A program made the position numbers and the translations under genes. The notes under the pieces were generated by a model that was not told the DNA's origin, ran no database searches, and was given only the letters and a program-made list of their open reading frames with translations. 60,313 nucleotides of DNA from Oscillospiraceae bacterium (lineage in GTDB: Bacteria; Bacillota; Clostridia; Oscillospirales; Oscillospiraceae). The stretch spans positions 1 to 60,313 of the forward strand of contig SVLR01000012.1 in NCBI GenBank assembly GCA_015067785.1, given 5' to 3'. Positions within the stretch are counted from its first letter, which is position 1. Every line of letters begins with the position of its first letter. Shown here piece by piece: positions 1 through 8,954 of this stretch.

Positions 1-21
1 CCTCCCTTTGCACAAGGGAGG
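1..21 (+). terminator. Stem-loop, probably the end of an upstream gene
   Basis: CCTCCCTT and AAGGGAGG pair perfectly around a five-base loop. There is no clear T tract after it. It may be the terminator of a gene left of the window, or part of a dispersed palindromic repeat. Confidence 0.4.
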
Positions 22-83
22 CTTGTATCAAATTTGTAAATAATCATCGTTTATCGATGCATATATAATTAGGAGAAATAACT

Positions 84-860
84 ATGAACAGAAAATATCG
101 TAAGACCGTCATTGCCGGTAACTGGAAAATGAACAAGACCCCCTCCGAGACCAAGGAGTTTATGCAGAACCTGAAGGCCATTATGCCCAAGGGTCGTTGG
201 TGCGACGTGGCGCTGTGCGTCCCCGCTGTCTGCATTCCCGCAGCAGTACGCGCTATGCGTGAGACCCGCGTTGGCATCGGCGCAGAAAACTGCAACGCAA
301 ACCCCTCCGGCGCTTACACCGGTGAGATCTCTACCGGTATGCTGGTAGACGCAGGCTGTAAGTATGTCATCATCGGCCACTCTGAGCGCCGCGCTATGGG
401 CGAAACCGATCAGGATGTCAACGCTAAGGTGCTGGCTGCCCTGGACGCAGGTCTCATTCCCATTATGTGCTGCGGTGAAACCCTGGAGCAGCGTCAAGCA
501 GGCATCACCACCGAGTGGATCGCTATGCAGATCAAGCTGGGTCTTCTGAATGTTCCCGAAGACAAGATCCGCAAGGTCGTCATCGCCTATGAGCCCATTT
601 GGGCCATCGGCACCGGTATGACCGCTACCCCCGAGCAGGCGCAGGAGGTCTGTGAGGGCATCCGTACCGTTGTTCGCAAGCTCTACTCCTCCAAGACCGC
701 CCGTACCATTTCCATTCTGTACGGTGGCTCTATGAACGAGAAGAACGCGTTCGAGCTGCTGGCTCAGCCTGACATTGACGGCGGCCTCATCGGTGGTGCA
801 TCTCTGGTTCCCGAAAAGTTCGTGCAGATTATCGAAGCTGCCAACCAGCCCACCCTCTAA
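84..860 (+). CDS. tpiA: Triosephosphate isomerase
   Basis: This 258-residue protein has the usual length of the family and interconverts dihydroxyacetone phosphate and glyceraldehyde-3-phosphate in cytoplasmic glycolysis. The sequence shows the substrate-binding lysine in GNWKMN (K15), the catalytic histidine in IGHSERR (about H99), the catalytic glutamate in [10 protein letters not shown] (about E170) and the phosphate loop YGGSM near the C terminus. An AGGAG ribosome site sits seven bases before the ATG. A strong hairpin terminator follows at once, so it is probably the last gene of a glycolytic operon that begins left of the window, or a single-gene unit. Confidence 0.97.
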   Translation: MNRKYRKTVIAGNWKMNKTPSETKEFMQNLKAIMPKGRWCDVALCVPAVCIPAAVRAMRETRVGIGAENCNANPSGAYTGEISTGMLVDAGCKYVIIGHSERRAMGETDQDVNAKVLAALDAGLIPIMCCGETLEQRQAGITTEWIAMQIKLGLLNVPEDKIRKVVIAYEPIWAIGTGMTATPEQAQEVCEGIRTVVRKLYSSKTARTISILYGGSMNEKNAFELLAQPDIDGGLIGGASLVPEKFVQIIEAANQPTL

Positions 861-868
861 GCCTTTAT

Positions 869-895
869 GGGAGCAGCCTTGCTGCTCCCTTTTTT
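869..895 (+). terminator. Rho-independent terminator of tpiA
   Basis: A nine-base-pair stem GGGAGCAGC/GCTGCTCCC with a CTT loop is followed by six Ts. Confidence 0.92.
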
Positions 896-896
896 A

Positions 897-930
897 GTGA
901 ATAGTGAATAGTAAATGGTGAATAGTTATG
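897..930. repeat. Short AT-rich near-repeats of TGAATAGT
   Basis: Imperfect copies of TGAATAGTGAATAG, with TAAATGG and TGAATAG variants, run through the spacer between tpiA and the next gene. Such AT-rich spacer repeats look like non-coding slippage products. No function is assigned. Confidence 0.5.
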
Positions 931-1004
931 GTATCGCCATAGGCGATGATTATTTATTATTCATTTTTTATCATTCATTCAATTATCCAAAGGAGAGATA
1001 ATTA

Positions 1005-2621
1005 ATGAATACCATTATCCTATCTGGTGCAGACACAAGCACCCCCTGCAAAGCGGCTGCAATTATCAAACAAGGCGGACTGGTGGCAATTCCCACCGAA
1101 ACGGTATACGGCTTAGCTGCCAATGGCCTCGATCCTGAGGCGGTATCAAAAATCTTTATTGCCAAGGGCCGTCCGCAGGATAACCCCTTGATTTTACACA
1201 TTTCCGAAGCAAAGGAAATGGAGCGCTTTTGTCACAGCATCCCGGAGTGCGCTTACCGCTTAGCCGAGGCCTTTTGGCCCGGACCCCTGACGATGGTGCT
1301 GCCTGCCCGGGACTGTGTCCCCAAATGCACCACCGCAGGTCTTTCCACCGTTGCTGTCCGCTGCCCGGACAACAGCATTACACGGCAGATCATTGCCCTT
1401 GCCGGCGTTCCTCTTGCCGCACCGTCCGCAAACCTCTCCGGAAAGCCCTCCACCACCACCGCAGAGCATGTGCGCCACGATCACGATGGCAGGATCGATG
1501 CCATCGTAGACGGCGGTCCTTGCCGCGTTGGTGTGGAATCCACTATTGTAGATCTCTCTGAAGGCACGCCCCGGCTTCTCCGTCCCGGTGGCATCACGCC
1601 CGAACAGCTTAAAGAAATTCTTGGCGAGCTGATCGTGGACAAGGCAGTCTCCGCCTCTGTGGAAAAGGATGCCGTGGTCAAAGCGCCGGGTATGAAATAC
1701 CGTCACTATGCCCCGGACTGCCGGGTGGTCATTATAGACGGCGACCTGATTTCTGCCAAGGCCTATATCGAAAAGCATTTTGCCCCCGGCAACCGGGTAC
1801 TGTGCTTTGAGGAGGAACTGGATATTTTCGCTCCCTTCTCTCCTCTTGCCTACGGCAATGGCAGCGATATGGACACATTGACCGCAGGACTCTTTGCCGC
1901 GCTGCGGGAACTGGACGATCCCAGTATCGGCACGGTCTTTGCCCGGTGTCCTAAGGGCAGCGGCAAAGCGCTGGCTGTCCAGAACCGACTGGAAAAAGCG
2001 GCCGGTTTTCAGCGGATAACCCCCCGAAAAAGGCACTTTATCATAGGGATAACCGGGGGTACCGGCTGCGGAAAATCCACGCTTTTGGATGTGATCTCCC
2101 AATTGGGCGGCATCGTGTTCGACTGTGATGCAGTTTACCACCGGCTTTTGGAATCCGATAAAGTTATGCTTGCCGCCATCAAAAACCGATTCCCCGATGC
2201 CTTTGTAAACGGCGTTTTAGACCGGAAAAAGCTGGGAAAAGTGGTCTTTTCCGACGAAAATGCACTGCGCGACTTAAACGCCATTACCCACAAGGCAGTA
2301 AAAGCAGAGGTCCTTCGCCTGCTCCCCAATACGCCTTCTCTCATCGCCATTGATGCCATCGGTCTTTTTGAGGGTGACCTTGCACCTCTTTGTGATATGA
2401 CAATTGCCGTCACCGCGCCGGAGGAGATGCGCCTGCGGCGGCTGACGGAGCGGGATGGTGTTTCGGAGAAATATGCCCTTTCCCGGATCCGTGCCCAAAA
2501 GGCAGACGCGGAATTTGCAAGCCTTTGCGATTTCACTCTGGAAAACAGCGATACTGAGGGAGCCTTCCGCGAGAAATGCCTTGCATTTTTGTTTGGACAG
2601 GATATAATAAAAGGAGAATAA
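1005..2621 (+). CDS. Fusion of L-threonylcarbamoyladenylate synthase (Sua5/TsaC) and dephospho-CoA kinase (CoaE)
   Basis: Residues 1-340 form a Sua5-type protein: a YrdC domain with KGRPQDNP and PSANLSG motifs, then a Sua5 C-terminal domain. It should make threonylcarbamoyl-AMP for the t6A modification of tRNAs that read ANN codons. From about residue 345 a complete P-loop kinase begins, with GITGGTGCGKST as Walker A and FDCDAVYH as the CoaE substrate motif. This part phosphorylates dephospho-CoA in the last step of CoA synthesis. The frame is open through the junction with no internal stop. A strong AAAGGAGAG site precedes the ATG. The two activities are normally separate proteins. Confidence 0.9.
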   Translation: MNTIILSGADTSTPCKAAAIIKQGGLVAIPTETVYGLAANGLDPEAVSKIFIAKGRPQDNPLILHISEAKEMERFCHSIPECAYRLAEAFWPGPLTMVLPARDCVPKCTTAGLSTVAVRCPDNSITRQIIALAGVPLAAPSANLSGKPSTTTAEHVRHDHDGRIDAIVDGGPCRVGVESTIVDLSEGTPRLLRPGGITPEQLKEILGELIVDKAVSASVEKDAVVKAPGMKYRHYAPDCRVVIIDGDLISAKAYIEKHFAPGNRVLCFEEELDIFAPFSPLAYGNGSDMDTLTAGLFAALRELDDPSIGTVFARCPKGSGKALAVQNRLEKAAGFQRITPRKRHFIIGITGGTGCGKSTLLDVISQLGGIVFDCDAVYHRLLESDKVMLAAIKNRFPDAFVNGVLDRKKLGKVVFSDENALRDLNAITHKAVKAEVLRLLPNTPSLIAIDAIGLFEGDLAPLCDMTIAVTAPEEMRLRRLTERDGVSEKYALSRIRAQKADAEFASLCDFTLENSDTEGAFREKCLAFLFGQDIIKGE

Positions 2622-2640
2622 TAACAAAGGAGAAATGTTT

Positions 2641-4026
2641 ATGACCACAGAAGAACTGCGTACCTCCCTGTTAAGCGCCCCCAAGAACGGCTACACCTCC
2701 CTCACCCCAGAGCAGAGAGCCGAAATGGAAGCCTACTGCAAGCGGTATTCCGCTTTTATGGATGCTTGCAAGACTGAGCGGGAAGCCACTGCCTGGGCTG
2801 TCGAAACTGCAGAAAAGTACGGCTTCAAAGAGATCGTTCCCGGTATGAAGCTCCAGCCCGGTGACAAGGTATATAAGAATAACCGCGGCAAAAGCATTAT
2901 GCTGGCTGTCATCGGCTCTGCATCTCTTAACGAGGGTGCAAATATCTGCGCCGCCCATGTGGACTCTCCCCGTATGGACTTAAAGCCCAATCCCCTTTAC
3001 GAGGATTCTGAGATCGCCTATTTCAAGACCCATTACTACGGCGGTATCAAAAAGTATCAGTGGGTCACCGTTCCTCTGGCGCTCCACGGTGTGGTTTACC
3101 GCAAGGACGGCTCCGTCATCACCATTACCATCGGTGAAGACGAGAGTGACCCCATCCTCTGCGTTTCCGATCTGCTGATCCACCTGTCTGCCGACCAAAT
3201 GAAGAAGCCCCTTGCCGAGGGTATTGTCGGTGAGCAGCTGAATGTGATCTTGGGCACCGAACCCATCGAAGGCGAAGGCAGCGATCTCGTGAAGCTGAAC
3301 ATCATGAAACTGCTGAATGAAAAGTACGGTCTTATCGAAGCCGACTTCCTCTCTGCGGAGCTTACTATCGTGCCTGCCGGTCGCTGCCGTGAGGTAGGTC
3401 TGGATCGCAGCCTCTTGGGTGCTTACGGTCACGACGACCGTGTCTGCGCTTACGCAGAGATTGAGCCCCTGCTCACTATGGACATCCCCACCCACACCGC
3501 TGTTTGCATCCTGGCTGACAAGGAAGAGATCGGCTCCGTAGGCATCTCCGGTATGCAGAGCCGCGCCTTTGATACCTTTATGCAGGATCTGTGCGACAGC
3601 ACCGGTGCAAATCTTAACCGCTGCTTTGAAAATTCCTTCTGCCTCAGCGCAGACGTTTCCAACGCCTTCGATCCCAACTTCGCAGAAACCTGCGACAAGC
3701 GCAATAACAGCATGTTAAACCGCGGTATTTCCATCTGCAAGTACACCGGCTCCCGCGGCAAGGGCGGCGCATCCGATGCTTCCGCAGAAGCAATGGGCCA
3801 TGTCCGCACCACGCTGGATAACGCCGGTGTTCTGTGGCAGATCGCAACACTGGGCAAGGTCGATCAAGGCGGTGGCGGCACCGTGGCTGCTTATATGGCA
3901 AACCGCAATATCGTTACGGTTGACGCAGGCGTGCCCGTACTGTCTATGCACGCGCCTATGGAGCTGGTCTCCAAGCTGGACTGCTATATGACTATGCTGG
4001 CCTGCAAGGCGATTTACTTGGCTTAA
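2641..4026 (+). CDS. M18 family aminopeptidase
   Basis: A cytoplasmic zinc aminopeptidase of about 461 residues, the usual size for M18. Metal and catalytic signatures include AHVDSPRMDLK, YGHDDRVCAY and DKEEIGS, and a late HAPMELVSK segment carries the last metal histidine. The family removes N-terminal residues, often acidic or aliphatic, from peptides. I chose the second ATG: the AAAGGAG at 2626-2632 lies only two bases from the ATG at 2635 but eight from the one at 2641. It starts about 20 bp after the CoaE stop, so the two are probably co-transcribed, and a terminator follows. Confidence 0.93.
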   Translation: MTTEELRTSLLSAPKNGYTSLTPEQRAEMEAYCKRYSAFMDACKTEREATAWAVETAEKYGFKEIVPGMKLQPGDKVYKNNRGKSIMLAVIGSASLNEGANICAAHVDSPRMDLKPNPLYEDSEIAYFKTHYYGGIKKYQWVTVPLALHGVVYRKDGSVITITIGEDESDPILCVSDLLIHLSADQMKKPLAEGIVGEQLNVILGTEPIEGEGSDLVKLNIMKLLNEKYGLIEADFLSAELTIVPAGRCREVGLDRSLLGAYGHDDRVCAYAEIEPLLTMDIPTHTAVCILADKEEIGSVGISGMQSRAFDTFMQDLCDSTGANLNRCFENSFCLSADVSNAFDPNFAETCDKRNNSMLNRGISICKYTGSRGKGGASDASAEAMGHVRTTLDNAGVLWQIATLGKVDQGGGGTVAAYMANRNIVTVDAGVPVLSMHAPMELVSKLDCYMTMLACKAIYLA

Positions 4027-4034
4027 AATCATTT

Positions 4035-4062
4035 AAGACGGAGGGTTTCCCTCCGTCTTTTT
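4035..4062 (+). terminator. Terminator of the aminopeptidase operon
   Basis: GACGGAGGG and CCCTCCGTC form a nine-base-pair stem with a TTT loop, followed by a run of five Ts. Confidence 0.93.
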
Positions 4063-4132
4063 GCATTTTTATGCACTTTCCACAAAAAGGCATAGCTTAG
4101 CTGAGCATAATTAACAATTTATGTAAAACGAC

Positions 4133-4160
4133 TTGTTTTTTTTCAAAATCGTGCTATACT
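4133..4160 (+). promoter_or_regulatory. Sigma-A promoter for the starch-binding-like protein
   Basis: A -35 candidate TTGTTT and an extended -10 (TGC then TATACT) are 16 bases apart, about 50 bp before the start codon. Confidence 0.6.
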
Positions 4161-4212
4161 TTTTTTAGGTATACACATACTGAAAACAAAATCTTTAGAA
4201 GGAGACATTATT

Positions 4213-5457
4213 ATGAAAAAGCTTTGGAAATCCTTAGCGCTCCTGCTTGTTGTGGCAATGGTCCTGACCTCTGTGACCGTATTTACAGCAAGCGCAGAAA
4301 CCCCCGAAACCCTTTATTTGACACCCAATGCAAACTGGAAGCAGAGCAACGCTCGCTTTGCCGCCTATTTCTTCGGTAATGGCGAAACATGGGTCAGTAT
4401 GACTGACGCTGACGGCGACGGTGTTTATGAAGTCGCTGTTCCCGCCGGTTACCCCAATGTTATCTTCTGTCGTATGAATCCCAGTGCAACCGCAAACAAC
4501 TGGAACAATAAGTGGAATCAAACCGCTGACCTTACTATTCCCACCAACGGTCCCGACCATTATACCGTTACCGAGAATACTTGGGACTCCGGTGGTGGCA
4601 CATGGACCACTATGAACTCCACCTGCCTGCACAACGAGCTCGGTGAGCCCGCTACCTGCGACACACCTCAGTTCTGCAGCAAGTGCGGTGAGATGGTGGT
4701 AGCCGCATTAGGCCATAACTATGACGAAGCACACAACTGCCTGCGTTGCTACGGCAAGGCTTCCTTTACCGTTGCCGGCAGCGGTGCGCACCTTGGCACA
4801 GAATGGGACACCAAGAACACTGCCAACGATATGGAATACGATCCTCAGACCTCTACTTACACCAAGGTCTACGAGAATGTTGCAGCAGGCAGCTATTATC
4901 TCAAGTGCGTTCGTGACCACGATTGGGGCACTGCATATCCTTCTGCCGACAAGGCCTATAAGGTCGAAGTTGCCGGCAGCACCGTAACCGTTACCCTGAC
5001 GGGCACCGTAGTTGATGTAGTCGTAGAAGCCCCCCATGAGCACGACTACGAGGCTGTTGTAACGCCTCCCTCCTGTACCGCCGCTGGTTACACCACCTAT
5101 ACCTGCTCCTGCGGTGACACCTACACCGGTGATCCCGTAGACGCTACCGGTCACAGCTACACTGACGGCACCTGCGGCACCTGTGGCGCAGCCGATCCCG
5201 ACTATGTAGCTCCCACCGAGCCTGAAGTTACCGAGCCTGAAGTTACCGAGCCCGAAGTTACCGAGCCCGAAGTTACCGAGCCCGAAGTTACCGAGCCCGA
5301 AGTTACCGAGCCCGAAGCTACCGAGCCCGAAGCCACCGAGCCCGAAGCTACCGAGCCTGATGCTACTGAGCCCACCGAAAAGCCCAGCGTCTTCACTTCT
5401 ATTCTGATGGCCATCATCAACTTCTTCAAGAAGCTTCTGGCATACCTGGGTCTGTAA
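4213..5457 (+). CDS. Secreted protein with CBM26-like and X25-like modules, Cys-rich repeats and a TEPEV stalk
   Basis: A signal peptide (residues 1-28, ending at ASA) starts this 414-residue protein. Residues 33-135 resemble the starch-binding CBM25/26 fold, with [11 protein letters not shown], an FAAYFFGNG strand and WNNKWNQT. A Cys-rich segment ([15 protein letters not shown]...CSKCG) follows, then about residues 183-272 resemble the pullulanase-type X25 sandwich ([13 protein letters not shown]). A second Cys-rich repeat precedes an acidic Thr-Glu-Pro stalk of TEPEV units. The C terminus ([20 protein letters not shown]) is a hydrophobic, amphipathic tail. No catalytic domain is present, so it is likely a surface glucan-binding protein. 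The tail may hold it at the membrane, but it is not an LPXTG signal. Confidence 0.8.
   Translation: MKKLWKSLALLLVVAMVLTSVTVFTASAETPETLYLTPNANWKQSNARFAAYFFGNGETWVSMTDADGDGVYEVAVPAGYPNVIFCRMNPSATANNWNNKWNQTADLTIPTNGPDHYTVTENTWDSGGGTWTTMNSTCLHNELGEPATCDTPQFCSKCGEMVVAALGHNYDEAHNCLRCYGKASFTVAGSGAHLGTEWDTKNTANDMEYDPQTSTYTKVYENVAAGSYYLKCVRDHDWGTAYPSADKAYKVEVAGSTVTVTLTGTVVDVVVEAPHEHDYEAVVTPPSCTAAGYTTYTCSCGDTYTGDPVDATGHSYTDGTCGTCGAADPDYVAPTEPEVTEPEVTEPEVTEPEVTEPEVTEPEVTEPEATEPEATEPEATEPDATEPTEKPSVFTSILMAIINFFKKLLAYLGL
5214..5376 (+). repeat. 15-bp in-frame tandem repeats coding [10 protein letters not shown]
   Basis: About ten imperfect copies of ACCGAGCCCGAAGTT encode a Thr-Glu-Pro stalk. Early copies end in Val and later ones in Ala, which suggests slippage-driven expansion. 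Confidence 0.92.
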
Positions 5458-5470
5458 TCTGCATATCCTA

Positions 5471-5501
5471 AGCGCCGCGGAGAAATCCGTGGCGCTTTTT
5501 T
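5471..5501 (+). terminator. Terminator of the starch-binding-like gene
   Basis: AGCGCC(G)CGG pairs with CCG(T)GGCGCT and is followed by six Ts. Confidence 0.9.
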
Positions 5502-5504
5502 GCC

Positions 5505-5530
5505 GTCAATTGTCCATTGTCAATTAAAAA
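5505..5530. repeat. Dispersed spacer repeat, copy 1
   Basis: A 21-base stretch beginning TTGTCCATTGTC recurs exactly at 51760-51780. The same motif family (CAATTG and related short words) is internally repetitive. Confidence 0.6.
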
Positions 5531-5551
5531 TGAAAATCCCTTTATGCAGCC

Positions 5552-5580
5552 TTGTATTTTTCACTTCCCCGTGGTACAAT
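5552..5580 (+). promoter_or_regulatory. Sigma-A promoter of the rodA-like gene
   Basis: TTGTAT and TACAAT are separated by 17 bases. The promoter lies inside a longer open frame that starts at 5500, which argues that translation starts at 5611 and not upstream. Confidence 0.75.
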
Positions 5581-5610
5581 ATTTCTATCTTTGCAGAAGG
5601 AGGGTCTGCT

Positions 5611-6774
5611 ATGAAATATGTCGCGAATTTTATCCGGAATTTCTTCCGCAGGGCAGATCTGTTTCTGCTTTTTCTTTGTCTTGTCACCACCATTTTCGGC
5701 TGGTTCGCAATTGCCAGCGCCACTCACTACAACGGCGAAGGCGCTCCCCGAAACTTAATTATGCAGATCATCTCCACTTTTATCGGTATTTTCTGCTATA
5801 TGGTGCTGTCCTCCATTGATACGGACATTTTTTCCGAACACCGTCGGCTTTTAATATTTGCCTGCTTTGCTATGATCTTGCTGCTGGTCCCCTTTGGCAC
5901 TGACAACGGCACCGGCAACAAAAGCTGGATCCCTATTCCCTTTATTAAGATCTATATCCAGCCTGCGGAGCTTTGTAAGTTGCCTTTCGTTTTGATCCTT
6001 GCGTCCATTATGGCATCCCATCAAAACCGTCCTTCCCATCTGCTTTCTGTGTTACATATCGGTATTTTTGCCGTTTTGCTGGTTGGACTCAACATTGTGG
6101 TATCCAAGGACTTAGGTGTTTCGCTGATCTTCGTCTTTATCTTCCTGGTGATGGCCTTTGCCGGTGGCGTCAGTATGGCTTGGTTTTTAGGCGGAATCGG
6201 CACAGCGGCAGTAGCCGCTCCCATACTTTGGTCTATGTTGGACAATTACCAGCGCTACCGCATACAGGTGCTTTTTGATCCCAGCTTAGACCCCAACGGT
6301 CTGGATGTCCGGTATCACACCGTCCGTTCTCTCCGGTCACTGACAGGCGGCGGTCTTTTCGGACAAGGACTGTTTAACGGCAACCGCACCCAAACCCCCG
6401 ATGCGCTGTTTGCCCAGCACACAGACTTTATCTTCTCTGCCATCGGTGAGGAGCTGGGCTTTATCGGCTGTTTTGCTGTGATACTCCTGCTGTTTGCCAT
6501 TATCGCCCGGATCTTTTGGGTAGGTACCCGCAGTCAGGACTACCTGCGACGGATGGTCTGCTTCGGCTGCGCAGGCGCGCTGATCTTTCAGGTGATCATC
6601 AATGTAGGTATGTGTATGGGGCTTTTACCGGTTATCGGTCTGACGCTGCCCTTCATCAGCTACGGCAGCTCCTCCATTATTTCCTTGTATGCAATGATGG
6701 GACTTGTCTCCGGCATCTATGCAAAACCCGCCCCTACCAGTCACGAACGGTATATAAGACCTTATAGATTATAA
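5611..6774 (+). CDS. rodA: SEDS-family peptidoglycan polymerase, RodA-like
   Basis: A 387-residue polytopic membrane protein with about ten hydrophobic segments. SEDS proteins polymerise lipid II glycan strands together with a class B PBP. Family marks are the loop NKSWIPI...IQPAELCK, the catalytic-Asp region QHTDFIFSAIGEELG, and the C-terminal GLTLPFISYGSSS. RodA is favoured over FtsW/SpoVE because the gene is alone and compact, but these paralogues are hard to separate by eye. I chose the ATG at 5611, which has AGAAGGAGGG before it and a promoter at 5552-5580. The frame is open further upstream to 5500. Confidence 0.85.
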   Translation: MKYVANFIRNFFRRADLFLLFLCLVTTIFGWFAIASATHYNGEGAPRNLIMQIISTFIGIFCYMVLSSIDTDIFSEHRRLLIFACFAMILLLVPFGTDNGTGNKSWIPIPFIKIYIQPAELCKLPFVLILASIMASHQNRPSHLLSVLHIGIFAVLLVGLNIVVSKDLGVSLIFVFIFLVMAFAGGVSMAWFLGGIGTAAVAAPILWSMLDNYQRYRIQVLFDPSLDPNGLDVRYHTVRSLRSLTGGGLFGQGLFNGNRTQTPDALFAQHTDFIFSAIGEELGFIGCFAVILLLFAIIARIFWVGTRSQDYLRRMVCFGCAGALIFQVIINVGMCMGLLPVIGLTLPFISYGSSSIISLYAMMGLVSGIYAKPAPTSHERYIRPYRL

Positions 6775-6813
6775 AAATATCCGGCAGAGGATCTTCTCTG
6801 CCGGATATTTTTA
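6775..6813. terminator. Bidirectional terminator between convergent genes
   Basis: A 15-base-pair stem (AAATATCCGGCAGAG and its complement) with a GATCTT loop has A and T runs on its two sides. It serves both rodA (+) and the serine hydrolase (-). Confidence 0.93.
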
Positions 6814-7941
6814 TTGTATAGACCCAAACACATCTTCCTCAAAATGCTTGCCGGTTGTGGAGCCAGAGCCGCCGTCATAGCGGGAATTTTTCATATAAAC
6901 AGCCGTAATGCCGTTTACCGGGTCTACCCAGAAATGGGGGCCGTAGGCACCGCTCCAGCCGTAGCTGCCAACGGGCAGCCAAGGATATTTTTCTCCGACA
7001 ATTACGCGTACACCCAAGCCCTGATTGACCTTTTCGTTCATCAGCTCCGTGGGAAGCTGGTGTGTTGCCATCTGGTCGATCCGGGAAGCATCAAGAATTC
7101 TGCCCTTTTCGGTCATTCCCTTATTCAGTAACATTTGGGCAAATTTTACATAGTCGTCGATGGTAGACACCAAGCCGGAGCCACCTAATGTATGGGTCAC
7201 CGGGACGCAGTCTACCACACAGCCCGGTGTTGTCGGTGACAACACCGCACAGCCGTCCTGATAATCATGCATACCTACGACCCGCTGCCATTGTGCCTCC
7301 GTGGGCGCAAATGTGGTATCCACCATGCCGCAAGGGTCAAATATCTCTTCTTTCACAAAGGTACCGAAATCCACGCCGGCTGATATTTCCACAATGCGGG
7401 CAAGGATGTCAAAGGCCGCTCTTCCGCTGTATTTACGCATAGTGCCCGGCTCAAAGGCAATGGGTCTTTCCAAATACACATCCATCGTCTCTGCCAAGGT
7501 GCGTTGCCGCTCCGGGGGAATTGCCTTGACCCACAGCTTTGCCTCCAGATCCGCCTCCATACCGCTGGTATGGGTCAGCAAATGCCAAACGCGCAGCGGC
7601 TCTTGGCAAGGCGCGCGCTCCGGACCCACTACAAGCTTTTCATAGGCAGGCAGATATTGGGACACCGGGTCCTCTATCTTCAGCTTTCCCCGCTGGGCCT
7701 GCATCAGCACCGCCACAGCGGTGATCGGCTTTGTCATAGAGGCGATGCGGAAAATAGCATCCTCTCGCAAAGGCGCAGACTCTCCGGGCACCTGAACACC
7801 GAAGGCCTTCTTAAGCAGCAGCCTTCCATGCTGGCAAACCGCCACCGACGCACCGGAAATGCGCTGCTCGGCGATGTCCGCTTCTATTCTTTTTGTTATA
7901 TTTTCCTCCAGCAGAGCTGGTTCGATGATTCCAGTTTTCAT
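6811..7941 (-). CDS. Serine hydrolase of the beta-lactamase / class C PBP family
   Basis: A 376-residue protein with the SxxK nucleophile motif in IASMTKPITA, a YSG motif (KYSGRAAFD) as the second element, and the HTSG segment typical of esterase-like members. No signal peptide is visible, so it probably acts in the cytoplasm, unlike true PBPs. Members include esterases and peptidases, and the substrate cannot be told. It begins three bases after the LacI stop, with its GGAAGTGA ribosome site inside that gene's end. It is the last gene of the glycan operon and could remove an acyl decoration from imported sugars (inference). Confidence 0.88.
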   Translation of the reverse strand: MKTGIIEPALLEENITKRIEADIAEQRISGASVAVCQHGRLLLKKAFGVQVPGESAPLREDAIFRIASMTKPITAVAVLMQAQRGKLKIEDPVSQYLPAYEKLVVGPERAPCQEPLRVWHLLTHTSGMEADLEAKLWVKAIPPERQRTLAETMDVYLERPIAFEPGTMRKYSGRAAFDILARIVEISAGVDFGTFVKEEIFDPCGMVDTTFAPTEAQWQRVVGMHDYQDGCAVLSPTTPGCVVDCVPVTHTLGGSGLVSTIDDYVKFAQMLLNKGMTEKGRILDASRIDQMATHQLPTELMNEKVNQGLGVRVIVGEKYPWLPVGSYGWSGAYGPHFWVDPVNGITAVYMKNSRYDGGSGSTTGKHFEEDVFGSIQ

Positions 7942-7944
7942 AAT

Positions 7945-8931
7945 TCACTTCCTCAATACCGGTCCCATACTGTCCCGCAAAACGAACTCCGCCTGAAGCT
8001 GCTGCTGCAGGTGGGGAATGCTGCGACCGGGTTGCATTTTCTCCAAAAGTTGATACATCAGATAAGCGCCAAGGTTTACCGCATGACAATGTAGCGTGGA
8101 AAGGGGCGGCGCGGTATATGCCGAGGCAGTAATACCATCGCAGCCGCAAATGGAAATATGCTCCGGGATCCGCAGTCCCTCCTCCCAAAAACGCTTCATG
8201 GCGCCCATTGCCATCAGGTCATTGGTGGCAAACACACCGGTAAAAGGCACACCCCGCTTCAGCAGAATATCTGCTGCCCGGTATCCGCTTTCCTCGTCCG
8301 TCATGCCGTCACCGTCCACAAACAGCTCCGGGTTGGTGTTCATTCCGTAGGTATGCAGCGCATCCACAAAATCCCGATAACGGTAGTGGGAGGGATTGTT
8401 CATAGCGAGACCGCTCAAGAAAGCCACCCGTCGGTGTCCAAGGCAGTAAAAGGTACTGACCATATCAAATACCGCTTCTCTGTAGAAATGGACTGCCACC
8501 TCACCGCTGACAAAAGCCATGGGACTGCTGGGCTTCAAAAAATCCTCAAATTCACGCAGAGAGGACGCCGCCGCAACGATGACCCCATCCATTCCCCGGG
8601 CAAGCATGGTATTCATATTCTCCGCAGGTGAATTATGGGAGGACAACACAGAGACAATATATCCCTCCCGGGCGGCAACGCTTTGAACACCCTCGTGAAT
8701 GGCAGAATAATAAGGATTCTGTAAGCTTTTCACAAGGATGGCGATTTGCTTTGTTTCCTTTGTTGCCAGTCCCCGTGCCAGCAGGCTGGGTTGATATTTT
8801 AATTTCTCCGCAGCCTCCAGTACTCTCTGCCGCACCTCCGGCGTTACCGCTTTGGTGCCATTGAGGACATAGGAAACCGTCGTTCCCGAAACACCTGCCA
8901 TACGGGCAACATCTTCTCTTGTAACGCCCAT
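7945..8931 (-). CDS. LacI-family transcriptional regulator
   Basis: A 328-residue protein. Residues 2-50 are the LacI helix-turn-helix and hinge (VTREDVARMAGVSGTTVSYVLNG, then LARGLATKETKQIA). The rest is a periplasmic-binding-protein-like sugar-sensing domain ending in a normal dimer core. It lies inside the glycan operon next to YesL and the rhamnosidase candidate, so it probably represses that operon in the absence of an oligosaccharide or its product. The family's usual inducer-controlled repression is known; the ligand here is inferred only from context. Confidence 0.93.
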   Translation of the reverse strand: MGVTREDVARMAGVSGTTVSYVLNGTKAVTPEVRQRVLEAAEKLKYQPSLLARGLATKETKQIAILVKSLQNPYYSAIHEGVQSVAAREGYIVSVLSSHNSPAENMNTMLARGMDGVIVAAASSLREFEDFLKPSSPMAFVSGEVAVHFYREAVFDMVSTFYCLGHRRVAFLSGLAMNNPSHYRYRDFVDALHTYGMNTNPELFVDGDGMTDEESGYRAADILLKRGVPFTGVFATNDLMAMGAMKRFWEEGLRIPEHISICGCDGITASAYTAPPLSTLHCHAVNLGAYLMYQLLEKMQPGRSIPHLQQQLQAEFVLRDSMGPVLRK

Positions 8932-8954
8932 TTTATCACCAACCTATCTTTCTT

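Noticed and set aside
64..69. Promoter for tpiA with TATAAT
   Set aside because: A good -10 is present but no -35 at 16-18 bases; the gene may be fed by an upstream operon.
6811..7941. Antibiotic-resistance beta-lactamase
   Set aside because: SxxK and YSG motifs show the wider serine hydrolase family only. There is no signal peptide, and the gene lies in a sugar operon.
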